Positions 1-9,074 of a stretch of 64,000 nt of DNA are shown here, in pieces. The translations under genes and the position numbers were made by a program. The stretch is from Bergeyella porcorum (GTDB taxonomy: Bacteria > Bacteroidota > Bacteroidia > Flavobacteriales > Weeksellaceae): the NCBI RefSeq assembly GCF_042427575.1, contig NZ_JBHMFD010000013.1:124001-188000 (forward strand). The letters are read 5' to 3'. The notes beneath the pieces were generated by a model that had not been told where the DNA came from, did not search any database, and saw only the letters and a list, made by a program, of their open reading frames with translations. How positions within the stretch are numbered: the first letter of the stretch is position 1; every line of letters begins with the position of its first letter.

Positions 1-647
1 CTTTCAAACCAGAACGAGGCTATCAGGTGGAAGCTGGTGCAAAATGGTCTAAGCCTAAGCAATACAACATCCATCTGGCGGGGTTCTACATAGAGAAAAA
101 CAATGTTTTGGTAGGGCATAATATCATCTCCCAAGTGGGCGGTGCTGCGTCTAAAGGATTTGAACTCGATGCCGATTGGTCGCCAACCCGCCAAGTGTAT
201 TTAAAATTAGGCTACGCCTTTACCGATGCTAAATTCATCTCCAAAGGACAAAGCACCGAAAGCCAAGACATCATTGGCAACCGCACTCCGTGGACACCAA
301 AACATACCTTCAACTCGTGGCTGAATTATGAATTTGACCACCAACTAAAAGGTTTCGGTGTGGGTATTGGCGTGTACTATGCGGATAAAACTTATCAAAA
401 CCAGTTCAACACCCAGACTTTGCCTTCCTATGTTTTAACCAACGGAACAGTGTATTACCAAACGAAAAGTAAAGTTCGTTTTGGTTTGAATGTAGAAAAT
501 ATTTTCAATCAATTGTACTTCCGAAGTGCATTGTCTAATAACGATTTGTACAGCAACGACCCTGCTCACGAAGTGTATCAATCTGCAATGCAAGCCTACC
601 TAGGACGCGGACGCAATGTGAGAGCAACCATTAGTTATCAGTTTTAA
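1..647 (+). CDS. TonB-dependent receptor, C-terminal part (5' end outside window)
   Basis: The reading frame is open from the window edge (codons in phase with base 3) to a TAA at 645-647, so the gene starts upstream of the window. The first residues, FKPERGYQVEAGAKW, match the conserved segment of siderophore-type TonB-dependent receptors where outer strands of the 22-strand barrel begin. The rest alternates short amphipathic strands (LKLGYAFTDAKF, RFGLNVENIFNQLYF) and ends in the aromatic strand ATISYQF, the usual outer-membrane insertion signal. The plug and TonB box are missing because of the edge. A role in importing an iron chelate is likely from the family, but the ligand cannot be read from this part. 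A hairpin terminator follows. Confidence 0.85.
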   Translation, partial: FKPERGYQVEAGAKWSKPKQYNIHLAGFYIEKNNVLVGHNIISQVGGAASKGFELDADWSPTRQVYLKLGYAFTDAKFISKGQSTESQDIIGNRTPWTPKHTFNSWLNYEFDHQLKGFGVGIGVYYADKTYQNQFNTQTLPSYVLTNGTVYYQTKSKVRFGLNVENIFNQLYFRSALSNNDLYSNDPAHEVYQSAMQAYLGRGRNVRATISYQF

Positions 648-652
648 GCAAC

Positions 653-680
653 AATGGCTTCCTAAAAATTGGAAGCCATT
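653..680 (+). terminator. Hairpin after the first TonB receptor
   Basis: Perfect 10-bp inverted repeat AATGGCTTCC / GGAAGCCATT with an 8-nt loop, 5 bp after the stop codon. The T-run comes about 20 bases later, so it may act as a 3'-end stabiliser as much as an intrinsic terminator. Confidence 0.6.
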
Positions 681-730
681 ACTATACATATTTGTACTAC
701 TTTTTTTTTACATCGGGTTATAATAATGAT

Positions 731-1936
731 TTAATATACCCTTTCTATCAATGCCATATAGAAGCCATCATAGCCTTCACTTGGCATTATTTTTTCGTCT
801 TTCACTAATTTAAAATCAGGGTTTCTTTCTAAAAAGATGGTGACTTGCTCATTATTTTCAGAAGGTAAAATGGAACAAGTGGCGTAAATCATCTTTCCTC
901 CTTTTTTCAATATTTTAGAGTAATCTTGCAAGATGCTTTGTTGCTCTTCCTTGATGCGATTGATAAAATCTTGGTCTATTTTCCATTTGCTATCAGGATT
1001 TCTCTTTAGAACACCTAAGCCAGAACAAGGTGCGTCTATCAGAAGCCTATCAGCTTTTTCGTGAAGGCGTTTGATGACTTTATTATCAGAGATAAGGCGT
1101 GTTTCTATATTGTGAGCCCCTGCACGCTTTGCTCTACGCTTTAGCTCGGCGAGTTTCCAATCAAAAATATCCAAGGCTATGATTTGCCCTTTGTTTTTCA
1201 TCAAAGCAGCAAGATGAAGGGTTTTCCCTCCTGCTCCTGCACAGGCATCTACTACGCGCATTCCTTCTTTTACATCTAAAAGGTGGGCAATTTTCTGCGA
1301 ACTGGCATCTTGCACTTCAAACCAACCATCTTTGAAAGCGGAAGTGAGGAATACATTTTTCTTTTCAGCCAATTGCACCGCATCTGGATAGTGGCTTAGT
1401 GGCATAGCTTCTACATTTTCTTCTTTCAGCTCTTGGACGAGGTCTTTCACCGTAATTTTGAGTGTATTGGCACGCAATACCGTAGGAGCCTGCTCATTGA
1501 GGGCTTTCATTTCTTTTTCCCAATGATTGCCCAACTCTTTCTCTAAGGTCTCTGCCAGCCAATCTGGAATAGAGTGCTCTATCGCTTTGGAAGGGAAGGT
1601 ATTTTTGTCTAATTTTTTCAGAATATCTGCGATTTTAATCCCTTCAAATTCTTCAAATTTTTTATATTTGGTTTTACTCCACAGAAGATACGCCAAGATT
1701 AGCTTGTAGATATTGCCAGGCTTTACCCCTTCGCCCATATAGTATTCTAAGCGTTTTTTCCAACGGATGATGTTGTAGAAAATTTCAGAAACGGTTTTTC
1801 TATCTTCGCTTCCCCATTTTTTATGAGCTTTCAGCAATCGTTCTATAACTTTGTCTGCGTATTTATTTTTTTCAAAAAAGGTTTCTTTCAGAGCATCGTG
1901 AATACCGATGAGAAGATTGCGATGTATTAGTTCCAT
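731..1936 (-). CDS. rsmB: RsmB-like 16S rRNA m5C methyltransferase
   Basis: SAM-dependent cytosine-5 methyltransferase of the NOL1/NOP2/Sun family, acting on ribosomal RNA in the cytoplasm. An N-terminal NusB-like helical region (about residues 25-70) precedes the Rossmann catalytic domain. Visible motifs are DACAGAGGKT (SAM site, about 230-239), DAPCSGLG with the release cysteine (about 301-308) and YATCSILPSEN with the nucleophile cysteine (about 352-362). At 401 residues it is slightly shorter than the E. coli protein. It is a single gene with its own promoter. The family call is firm; the exact rRNA position is inferred from homology. Confidence 0.85.
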   Translation of the reverse strand: MELIHRNLLIGIHDALKETFFEKNKYADKVIERLLKAHKKWGSEDRKTVSEIFYNIIRWKKRLEYYMGEGVKPGNIYKLILAYLLWSKTKYKKFEEFEGIKIADILKKLDKNTFPSKAIEHSIPDWLAETLEKELGNHWEKEMKALNEQAPTVLRANTLKITVKDLVQELKEENVEAMPLSHYPDAVQLAEKKNVFLTSAFKDGWFEVQDASSQKIAHLLDVKEGMRVVDACAGAGGKTLHLAALMKNKGQIIALDIFDWKLAELKRRAKRAGAHNIETRLISDNKVIKRLHEKADRLLIDAPCSGLGVLKRNPDSKWKIDQDFINRIKEEQQSILQDYSKILKKGGKMIYATCSILPSENNEQVTIFLERNPDFKLVKDEKIMPSEGYDGFYMALIERVY

Positions 1937-1985
1937 AAAAATTGTTTCTTTTTGTTGCGTTTTAGCATTGTGCTAAATCATTTTG

Positions 1986-1993
1986 CAAAAGTA
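1986..1993 (-). promoter_or_regulatory. -7 box of rsmB-like gene
   Basis: TACTTTTG followed by CAAAA on the minus strand matches the Bacteroidota sigma-ABfr -7 consensus TAnnTTTG, about 50 bases upstream of the ATG. Confidence 0.6.
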
Positions 1994-2010
1994 CGGTTTA
2001 TTTTTAGAAG

Positions 2011-2042
2011 AAAAAGGCAGGATTTTCCATTGAATCCTACCT
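2011..2042 (-). terminator. Terminator of the outer-membrane receptor gene
   Basis: On the minus strand a 10-bp stem (AGGTAGGATT / AATCCTGCCT, one G-T pair) is followed by TTTTTCTTCT, just past the stop of the 2059-4251 gene. Confidence 0.7.
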
Positions 2043-2058
2043 CTTTTATTAGTCTTTT

Positions 2059-4251
2059 TTATTTTCCCGTTCTGCTGCGTATTTCTTCGTTGGCATTTTC
2101 ACTTTTCCTTATGGATTTCAGTTTTTGATTTCCAAAGTTGTAGGTGATGGAGAGGGCATAGCTTCTCATATTAGAATTTTGCCAAACATTATTAAAGTGT
2201 CCATTTTGGAAATTGCGAATGGTGATTTTCCCCATACTATTGAATATATCATTTACGCTGGCTTTGAAGGTCCAATCTTTCCAATTTTTCCTTAATGAAA
2301 TATCTAATCCTTGTATAGGTTTTAGTTTTCCAAGCTCCATATTCTGGGAAGAAACATAGACATAATTCATCCCCAGCCAAAGGGTTTTGTTTTTATCTAA
2401 ACCAACCTGATTATTGGTACTGATGACAAAGAAAGAGGAAGTCCTATCTAAAACATAAGGCGTAAATTTCTCTTGAGTAATAGGGTCTGTATCTACTTTT
2501 CCTTTGAAAATATCGTGTACTATAGTAAAGGTATAGTTGGCAACCCATCTATTTTTGAAGAATGTTTTTTGCATTCCCAGCGTGGCAGTCATCTGTTGTT
2601 TAGAGCCATAATTGGTACGGATATAGCGTATGGTATTATCTCTTTGCAAGGGAATCTGGGTGCTCTCATCATCATAATAGCCGTATCCCAAAGAAAGGAA
2701 ATAAGCCTGTCGGTACATATAGGTCAGCTCTTGGATGTAACTTTTGATAGGCAGTAGAAAAGGGCTGTTCTGAATATAGTTGGTATTAGTAACATAGGTT
2801 CTCACAGGGTTAATTTCCCAGAAAGATGGTCTTCCCACTCTGCTACTGAAGTTATAAGACAGATTGTGCTGGTCACTGATGTTATATGCCAAGTTCAAGA
2901 AAGGAAGAAGATTGCCGTACTGATTTTTAAAGTGATAAAAATCTCCCACCTTGCCCAGTACATCGCCTTTGGTATGGGTCAATTCATAGCGTAGCCCTAT
3001 TTTGGAACTGATTTTCTCGCTCAACATTCTTTCATAGTTGGCATAGAGGGCTCCTACATTTTCTTGATAGGTAAAGTGATTACTTTGCTCATCATCTTTT
3101 ACAAAGTGGATGCCATCTCCTTTTTCAAAATAAGTGTTATTATCAGTTTTGGTAAAGTTATAATTTCCGCCGATGGACAGTGTAGATTCATCTTTAAATT
3201 TCTTAATCCAATCGGTTTTGAAAGAAACATTATCAATAATTTGTGGCAAAGATTGATTGAACCCATACAGCAATGCCATAGAAGACGCTTGGTAATTTCT
3301 ATTCTGCTGATGTTGCTGGTTCTCATAGTGCATATAGGCAGCTTTCAGCATCAGTTTACTCCCTTTGTCGTCTAGTTTCAAATCATAATTGAGCCCTATG
3401 GAAAAGTTTTTAGTATTTTTCGTGGAGCGGTTTTCCATTAAAGTAGATTCTTGAAAAAGACTATTAACAAAGGTTTCATTGTAAAACTTCATGATATCAT
3501 TATTAGAATCGGAGAAGTAGCTATTGAGCGTCCAGTTGAGGTAGCTTTTATCCGTTAAATCATAATCCAAAGAAGCATTAAGGCTGAGGTCCTTTTTAGG
3601 AGTGATGCTTTCTCCAACGCTCTTGGTGCTGATGCTGCTGGAGCCGCTTTCCAAGACCATATCTTGTTTGTTTGTAAAATCACTATAGCCTATATTAAAG
3701 TTTCCTGCCAGTTTATTCTTTCGGAAGTTGAGGTTTACATTAGAATTACTGTTATTATAGACTCTTTGGGTGTTTTCCAGCTTCAGAGTGCCATTGTAGC
3801 CATCGGTGGTTTTCTTTTTCATCAGAATATTCACGATGCCCATTCCAGAAGGGATATCATATTCGCTACCAGGGGTAGAGATGACTTCTATCTTGGAGAT
3901 GTTTTCCGCAGGGGTGCTTTTTAGAAGTTGAAGAATAGCATCGCTATTCATATTACTTGGACGCCCATTGATGTAAAACACCACGCTGTTTTTACCTAAT
4001 ATTTTAAAATCTTTATCATCGGTAGTGCTTACGGTAGGGGTTTGTTTTAGCACTTCAAAAGCGGAGTTCCCTTTGGTAGAGGGCGTTGCAGAAACATCAA
4101 ACACCAGACGGTCGCTTTTATGCTGCACCACCTTTTTAGTAATGGTAACGCTTTCTATTTTCTTGGTAGATAGGCTATCTTTCTTAGGCTGTTCTTGTGC
4201 CGTTAGGATTACAAATGATAGCATTGCGGTAGTGATGATTAGTTTTTTCAT
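2059..4251 (-). CDS. Outer-membrane beta-barrel TonB-receptor-like protein
   Basis: A 730-residue secreted outer-membrane protein. The signal peptide is MKKLIITTAMLSFVILTAQ. A plug domain follows (about 45-150, with FYINGRPSNMNSDAILQLL and VISTPGSEYDIPSGMGIVNI) and then about 550 residues of beta-barrel strands. There is no N-terminal carboxypeptidase-regulatory domain and the C-terminus is not the usual aromatic strand but continues for a charged tail after YALSITYNFGNQ. This is the pattern of the flavobacterial 'outer membrane beta-barrel family' related to TonB receptors. The substrate is unknown. The gene is monocistronic, with a terminator on its 3' side and a repeat-filled gap on its 5' side. 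Confidence 0.8.
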   Translation of the reverse strand: MKKLIITTAMLSFVILTAQEQPKKDSLSTKKIESVTITKKVVQHKSDRLVFDVSATPSTKGNSAFEVLKQTPTVSTTDDKDFKILGKNSVVFYINGRPSNMNSDAILQLLKSTPAENISKIEVISTPGSEYDIPSGMGIVNILMKKKTTDGYNGTLKLENTQRVYNNSNSNVNLNFRKNKLAGNFNIGYSDFTNKQDMVLESGSSSISTKSVGESITPKKDLSLNASLDYDLTDKSYLNWTLNSYFSDSNNDIMKFYNETFVNSLFQESTLMENRSTKNTKNFSIGLNYDLKLDDKGSKLMLKAAYMHYENQQHQQNRNYQASSMALLYGFNQSLPQIIDNVSFKTDWIKKFKDESTLSIGGNYNFTKTDNNTYFEKGDGIHFVKDDEQSNHFTYQENVGALYANYERMLSEKISSKIGLRYELTHTKGDVLGKVGDFYHFKNQYGNLLPFLNLAYNISDQHNLSYNFSSRVGRPSFWEINPVRTYVTNTNYIQNSPFLLPIKSYIQELTYMYRQAYFLSLGYGYYDDESTQIPLQRDNTIRYIRTNYGSKQQMTATLGMQKTFFKNRWVANYTFTIVHDIFKGKVDTDPITQEKFTPYVLDRTSSFFVISTNNQVGLDKNKTLWLGMNYVYVSSQNMELGKLKPIQGLDISLRKNWKDWTFKASVNDIFNSMGKITIRNFQNGHFNNVWQNSNMRSYALSITYNFGNQKLKSIRKSENANEEIRSRTGK

Positions 4252-4769
4252 AATTTTGATTTAATGTTTAATAAGGTATTTAAGTTTTCTTTCTTCTTTC
4301 TTCCTTAATTAAGACAACTGAACGAGCCGTTTCATTACATCTTGAATGATATTTTTTCAGTAAAAGAATGGGCGTCAATAATGAATATTTCAAATTTTAA
4401 TCTTATCTATTGAATAGTGTATCTCTCCTGAGGTTTAGTATAGATAGACTTTTTAATAGTAAATGATGTTTTTTGAATTTTAATCTCTGCCGTTTCTCCG
4501 CAGAGGTCTGCCATTCTTCGGGAGAGCTCTACTATTGTTTGGGAGACCTTCACTATTCTTCGGGGGAGCTGTGCTAAGGTTTGGGAAATCTGCACTATGG
4601 TATAGGAAAAGTGGCAGAAGATGTGGCAGATGTTCACCGTATGGGTGGGGATAGGCAAGAGAAAAGCCAGATGGTTAGTTTCGTTAATGGTTATCAGTAG
4701 TTAGTTTAATATGGATAATCATCTGACTTTTTTCTCTTCTATTTGCTGGATAAGCTATAAAATCTGCTG
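4252..4769. other. Intergenic gap containing a 21-bp array
   Basis: The 518-bp gap between the receptor and the PspC gene holds a tandem array at about 4486-4620 (listed separately). The rest is AT-rich sequence in which I see no gene. An open frame over 4407-4658 only reflects the repeat, whose 21-bp period keeps frames open. Confidence 0.6.
4486..4620. repeat. Intergenic 21-bp tandem array (array 1)
   Basis: About six degenerate units with 21-bp spacing. Successive units begin ATTCTTCGGGAGAGCT, ATTGTTTGGGAGACCT, ATTCTTCGGGGGAGCT, AAGGTTTGGGAAATCT and ATGGTATAGGAAAAGT. Alternate units are more alike than neighbours, suggesting a 42-bp higher-order copy step. Confidence 0.75.
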
Positions 4770-6482
4770 TTAAAACTCTTTAGAAAGCTCTTTTAAGTCT
4801 TGTTCTAAGTCTTTCATATCTTTTTCCAGATTTTTCATTTCGGTTTCCACTTCTTTTTTAATGTTATCTACATCTTTCCCAATGATTTTTTCAGCCTCTT
4901 TTTTAGAGTATTTTTTATTATCTATAATAACGCTGTCTTTATCACTAAAGGAAAGTGTTTTGCCATTGATGGTAATTTTTCCGTTGTCTATGGAGATAGA
5001 ACTAGAGCTACTGCTATTATCCTGTGCATTAGGGTTGCTAAAATTTTCATCATCATCGATGTCAATTTTATCCGAGAGTGAAATGACCGAAGTATTTTCA
5101 GGAACCACCAATTCATAATCTACATTATAATCTCTGAAACGGTGCTGGTATGGATACTTTATAAAGTTAGGAAGCAATATTTTATTACCGATAATCTCTA
5201 CAGGGATATTCATTTCCATTGGCACATTATACCCTTTAGCATTTTTCTTCACGATGAGGTAAGGGGTTTTTACATCAGCCTTTTGGGTAATTTCTATATC
5301 GGGATGATCACCTTCGAATACTATCTTTTTATCCGAGAATAAATCCGAATCGTAAGCGGTCAATTTCTGAGGAATTTCTACTTTTTTCAAATCTACATAG
5401 AGGGTATCTCTATCGGTATTGATGGCAATCTCCTCCGTGTCTTCCTTGTAGCCTTTGTAGAGCATATCGTTCTTGGCAATGGCAACCCCGAAATAAGTTC
5501 CCAAGCCTAAAAGTACCACAAATAGTCCCCCCAATACAAAACCTAAGTTTCGGATTTTAGTCTTTGGCGAAAGAAGTTTGATGGACAGTAATCCAAACAA
5601 TAAAGTAGGGATTAAAATGCCTATGGTCATCAATATTTTGAGAAGGAAAGAGGTTTGGTCTTCAAAGATATAATCTAATTGATTGAACCCTTCCATATTA
5701 TCAATACCGAAAAGTCCGAAGATGGCAAAGATGCCCAAGAAACAAGATATTGCCATAAAGGCGAGAGTACCTCCCAACACATAGCGAACTACATTCCAGA
5801 TGCCTTGCCCTGCGGAATTGATGTAGGGTTTGTTTTCGTTATACAGTTCACCTACTTTTTGGGAAGAATCGTTGGCAAATTTTAGCAGTTTATTGGATTC
5901 CTCTTTCAGAGTGTCAAAATTCACGGGTTGTCCTTTCATTTTCAGAAAGTCTGATGCTGTTTTAGCCGTTGGCAATACAATCCAAAGGATGATATAAACA
6001 ATGATAATGAGTGTGGTAGAAACCGCTGCAGTAAAGATACCCAAGAATGCCATTCCTAGCCAGATGGCACGCATTAGGCTGACATCTAAGCCCACATACT
6101 GAGCCAAGCCAGCACATACCCCTGCAATTTTTTGCTGAGAAGGGTCGCGGAAGAGTTGTTTTTGCGCTGTGGTGGCGTTGGTTTTAGTTTGTTGAGAAGA
6201 GTATTCAGAGAAATAAGCATCTTCTTGCTCTTCTATTTGCTCTGGTTTTCCTATTTGGGCGATAACGCGTTCTACATCTTCTGTATTGAGGACTTCTCTC
6301 TTGCCCAGATGTTCTTTAAAAATTTCCACCATTCGGATTTCGATATCGTGCATTACTTCATCGGCTTCGTTGGCATCCAAAGTATTTCTGAGGGCAGCGA
6401 GATAATCGCTCAACTTGATATAGGCGTGTTCTTCTATGATGAAAGAGAAACCTGCGAGTGCTATGGAAAGTGTCTTGTTCAT
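4770..6482 (-). CDS. PspC-domain envelope protein
   Basis: The start is the ATG at 6482; a longer frame runs back into the upstream padR gene. An N-terminal helical region (about 1-80) resembles the HAAS-like segment often found with PspC. A PspC domain follows at about residues 108-170 (IAGVCAGLAQYVGLDVSLMRAIW, then a hydrophobic helix), then three more membrane segments (about 230-255, 275-300, 310-330). The C-terminal half is a soluble domain ending in a coiled coil rich in Lys and Glu. PspC proteins respond to envelope stress and anchor partner proteins at the inner membrane. The 13-bp spacing to padR indicates one operon and autoregulation by PadR. Confidence 0.85.
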   Translation of the reverse strand: MNKTLSIALAGFSFIIEEHAYIKLSDYLAALRNTLDANEADEVMHDIEIRMVEIFKEHLGKREVLNTEDVERVIAQIGKPEQIEEQEDAYFSEYSSQQTKTNATTAQKQLFRDPSQQKIAGVCAGLAQYVGLDVSLMRAIWLGMAFLGIFTAAVSTTLIIIVYIILWIVLPTAKTASDFLKMKGQPVNFDTLKEESNKLLKFANDSSQKVGELYNENKPYINSAGQGIWNVVRYVLGGTLAFMAISCFLGIFAIFGLFGIDNMEGFNQLDYIFEDQTSFLLKILMTIGILIPTLLFGLLSIKLLSPKTKIRNLGFVLGGLFVVLLGLGTYFGVAIAKNDMLYKGYKEDTEEIAINTDRDTLYVDLKKVEIPQKLTAYDSDLFSDKKIVFEGDHPDIEITQKADVKTPYLIVKKNAKGYNVPMEMNIPVEIIGNKILLPNFIKYPYQHRFRDYNVDYELVVPENTSVISLSDKIDIDDDENFSNPNAQDNSSSSSSISIDNGKITINGKTLSFSDKDSVIIDNKKYSKKEAEKIIGKDVDNIKKEVETEMKNLEKDMKDLEQDLKELSKEF

Positions 6483-6495
6483 AATGGTAATGTTT

Positions 6496-6828
6496 TTAGT
6501 TTGGGTTTTGAGTGATTTGATTGACGGAGCTGGTAAGTTCGTTCCAAGTATTCTGAAGTTCTTGCAAGAATATTTTACCTTTATCGGTAATTTGATAGTA
6601 TTTTCTTGGAGGACCTCCCGTGGATTCCTCCCATCTGTAAGAGAGAAATTCTCCATTTTTCAATCTGGTGAGTAAAGGGTAGAGTGTGCCTTCCACAACG
6701 TCCAATTGTCCTTTTTTCAATTCATCTATCAGGTCAGAAACATACATTTCCTTTCTATTGATAAGCGAAAGAATGCAGAACTCCAAAATACCCTTTCGCA
6801 TCTGTGCTTTCGTATTTTCGGTATTCAT
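6496..6828 (-). CDS. PadR-family transcriptional regulator
   Basis: A 110-residue winged-helix repressor. The PadR core is clear: GILEFCILSLINRKEMYVSDLIDEL, then VVEGTLYPLLTRLKNGEFL and the GGPPRKYYQIT wing, followed by a short C-terminal dimerisation helix. It is the first gene of a two-gene operon with the PspC gene, an arrangement common in Flavobacteriia, so it probably represses its own operon until an envelope-damaging signal arrives. The inducer is unknown. Confidence 0.92.
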   Translation of the reverse strand: MNTENTKAQMRKGILEFCILSLINRKEMYVSDLIDELKKGQLDVVEGTLYPLLTRLKNGEFLSYRWEESTGGPPRKYYQITDKGKIFLQELQNTWNELTSSVNQITQNPN

Positions 6829-6879
6829 ATTTTTTAGGTTTGTTAAATTTTAATTGTTCTTCTTCTCTTAATTACATCG

Positions 6880-6887
6880 CAAAGATA
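6880..6887 (-). promoter_or_regulatory. -7 box of padR-pspC operon
   Basis: TATCTTTG on the minus strand, about 50 bases before the padR ATG. A TTG lies about 20 bases further upstream as a candidate -33 element. Confidence 0.7.
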
Positions 6888-7029
6888 TAAAAATAAAATA
6901 GTAACTTGCAATACAAAGTAGTATATTTATTTTTAATCAATTGAAAATCAAAGCTAATATTTTTTACAAGGTAGTGTATAAAGTGGTTTTTATTGAGGGT
7001 AAAGAGGAATCTAAAACAAAGTAAATCTT

Positions 7030-7105
7030 CTTAATCCTCCAATTTCCAATCTCTAACCTCTAATTTCTAACCTCCAACATCTAATTTCTAACATCTATAA
7101 TCAAA
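7030..7105. repeat. Low-complexity CTAAC/CTCCAA repeat
   Basis: Imperfect 10-11 bp repeats of the type CTAATTTCTAAC/CTCCAACATC fill the region just upstream of the promoter of the 7125 gene. The same style recurs near 10440 and 13420. Confidence 0.6.
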
Positions 7106-7112
7106 AAAACTT

Positions 7113-7120
7113 TATTTTTG
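7113..7120 (+). promoter_or_regulatory. -7 box of GHL10 gene, leaderless arrangement
   Basis: TATTTTTG ends exactly four bases (CGAT) before the ATG at 7125, so the transcript probably starts at or next to the start codon. Confidence 0.65.
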
Positions 7121-7124
7121 CGAT

Positions 7125-8705
7125 ATGAAAATAAGTCAATTAAAACACGCTATACTTATTCTTTCGGTGGCTGTACTCGGAGGATGTGCTACACAGAAGA
7201 AAACAACTGTTAAAAAAACAACACCTGTTGTAGCTCAACAAAAGCCTATTACAAAACCTGCCGAAAAACCCAGAGCAGAGAAACCTAAAGCTGTGAAGCA
7301 ATATCAATTGCCTTCGGTGAATAGAGAGTTTCGTGCCGCTTGGATTGCTACGGTGGCTAATATCAACTGGCCATCTAAAGGCAACTATAATACAGAATTG
7401 CAAAAAGCGGAAGCCATAAGAATCTTAGATATGCTGCAAGAAGCCAATTTCAATGCGGTGGTATTTCAGGCAAGACCTTCGGGAGACGCTTTGTATAAAA
7501 GTGATTTAGAGCCTTGGTCTTATTTTCTTACAGGGCAGATAGGGAAATCGCCTTCGCCGTTTTATGACCCACTAGAATTTTGGATTTCAGAAGCACACAA
7601 ACGCGGAATGGAACTTCACGTATGGCTGAATCCTTATCGTGCTCACCATTCTTCGGGAGGAGCAGTTACAAGTAAAAGCATTGTGCATCAGATGCCTGAA
7701 TCTATCCATCGTTTACAAAATGGGATGTATTGGATGGACCCGTCTGATCAACAAGTGCAAAATCATACTTCCAGAGTGATAAAAGATTTGGTAAAACGCT
7801 ATGATATAGATGCCATTCATATTGATGATTATTTCTATCCTTATAGAGATTATAACGGTGGTAAGGATTTCCCCGATGCTAAAACTTGGAAAGCTTATCA
7901 GAATGAAGGAGGAACACTGTCCCGAGCAGATTGGAGAAGGGCTAATGTCAATAAATTTATCAAAAGGATTCACGATGAAATCAAAGCAGAAAAGCCATTT
8001 GTAAAATTTGGTATCTCGCCATTTGGAATTTGGAAACCTGGCTATCCTAAAGGAATTACGGGGTCATCTCAGTATGATGAATTGTTTGCTGATGCCAAAT
8101 TGTGGCTCAATGAAGGCTGGTGTGATTATTTTGCTCCACAGTTGTATTGGAAAGAAGGGGGAGCCCAGAGTTTCTCCGCACTTCTAAAATGGTGGAATGA
8201 TGAAAACTATAAAAACATCCATCTTTGGGCAGGGCTTAATACTATTGGTGTAAAATCTAGCGATCGCCCAGCGGAAATTGTAGGGCAAATCCGTACCACT
8301 CGCTCGCTACTAGGGAAGAAAGCGGGGGAAATCCATTATAGTATGGATGGGATTTCTAAAAGCCCAGCGATGCTCTCTGCTCTGAAAGACGCTTATAAAG
8401 AAAAAGCCCTAGTGCCCGTTAGTCCTTGGCTGAAAGCGGAGGCTATCGTAAAGCCAGAACTCACAGCTAGAAAAATAGGGAATAATCTGGAAACGAGATG
8501 GCTATCCCGAAACGAAAAGCAGGTAAGAGCTTGGATTTTATACGCCAAATATGGCAACCAATGGGAAACCGAAATTTTGACTGCAAAGGAGCAAAACAAA
8601 CTATTGCCAATGCAAAAATATGGACGAAATCTAACGGATGTTGCCATCAAAGCAGTGGATAGATTGGGCAACGAAAGCGACTATGATGCAGTGGAAGTGC
8701 AGTGA
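7125..8705 (+). CDS. Family 10-like glycosyl hydrolase (GHL10) lipoprotein
   Basis: A 526-residue exported lipoprotein; the lipobox AVLGGC places the lipidated cysteine at residue 21. A Lys/Pro/Thr-rich linker (about 25-60) precedes a TIM-barrel domain of the glycosyl-hydrolase-like 10 family (DUF187, YngK-like): REFRAAWIATVANINWPS, VVFQARPSGDALYKS, HVWLNPYRAH, IDAIHIDDYFYPY and WCDYFAPQLYW are typical signature segments. A fibronectin-like C-terminal part follows. It probably cleaves a cell-wall or extracellular glycan; the substrate is not established. The gene stands alone and appears leaderless. Confidence 0.85.
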   Translation: MKISQLKHAILILSVAVLGGCATQKKTTVKKTTPVVAQQKPITKPAEKPRAEKPKAVKQYQLPSVNREFRAAWIATVANINWPSKGNYNTELQKAEAIRILDMLQEANFNAVVFQARPSGDALYKSDLEPWSYFLTGQIGKSPSPFYDPLEFWISEAHKRGMELHVWLNPYRAHHSSGGAVTSKSIVHQMPESIHRLQNGMYWMDPSDQQVQNHTSRVIKDLVKRYDIDAIHIDDYFYPYRDYNGGKDFPDAKTWKAYQNEGGTLSRADWRRANVNKFIKRIHDEIKAEKPFVKFGISPFGIWKPGYPKGITGSSQYDELFADAKLWLNEGWCDYFAPQLYWKEGGAQSFSALLKWWNDENYKNIHLWAGLNTIGVKSSDRPAEIVGQIRTTRSLLGKKAGEIHYSMDGISKSPAMLSALKDAYKEKALVPVSPWLKAEAIVKPELTARKIGNNLETRWLSRNEKQVRAWILYAKYGNQWETEILTAKEQNKLLPMQKYGRNLTDVAIKAVDRLGNESDYDAVEVQ

Positions 8706-8960
8706 TTTTTTTTAAATTTTGAGTTTTGAGTTTTGAGTTGGTTGACAGCTAACAATTTATCATTAACAATTAACATCTTCGCGTTTCTTGGCGTCTTAGC
8801 GGTGTTTTTTTTACCACAAAGGACACAAAGGGCTTATGCAGAGGACAGAATCAGCCTTCGACTTCGTTCAGGCGGATCGACTTCGCTCAGGCTGACAATT
8901 TGTTCTTTGAACTGTTTCAAAGCTTATGACTTACGGCTTAAAGCCTATTGCATAATTTAA
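8706..8960. repeat. Intergenic dispersed-repeat boilerplate
   Basis: This stretch is made of several recognisable dispersed pieces: GAGTTTTGAGTTTTGAGTTGGTT, AACAATT repeats, a segment around CTTCGCGTTTCTTGGCG with TACCACAAAGGACACAAAG, and a doubled CTTCGACTTCG(T/C)TCAGGC(G/T) element at about 8855-8900. An open frame at 8733-8960 crosses all of them and is not believable as a gene. Part of the first piece recurs at 13360-13390. Confidence 0.6.
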
Positions 8961-8971
8961 GATGAACTTCA

Positions 8972-9015
8972 TAAAAAAAAATAAAGCCAGCTCACAATTA
9001 GTGAAAGCAGGCTTT
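8972..9015 (-). terminator. Terminator of the efflux operon
   Basis: Minus-strand hairpin AAAGCC..CAC / GTG..GGCTTT with an imperfect middle, followed by ATTTTTTTT. The plus-strand side also ends in GGCTTTTTAT, so it may terminate both directions. Confidence 0.7.
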
Positions 9016-9074
9016 TTATCTCCTAATACGCTTGAGCTTTGCCTAGAAGAATCTCAATATGTGACAGATTATGT

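Noticed and set aside
4407..4658. 83-residue open frame over array 1
   Set aside because: It is built from the heptad-like translation of 21-bp repeats and lacks a promoter or recognisable domain.
8733..8960. 75-residue frame
   Set aside because: It crosses several dispersed repeats and shows no protein-like conservation or start signal.
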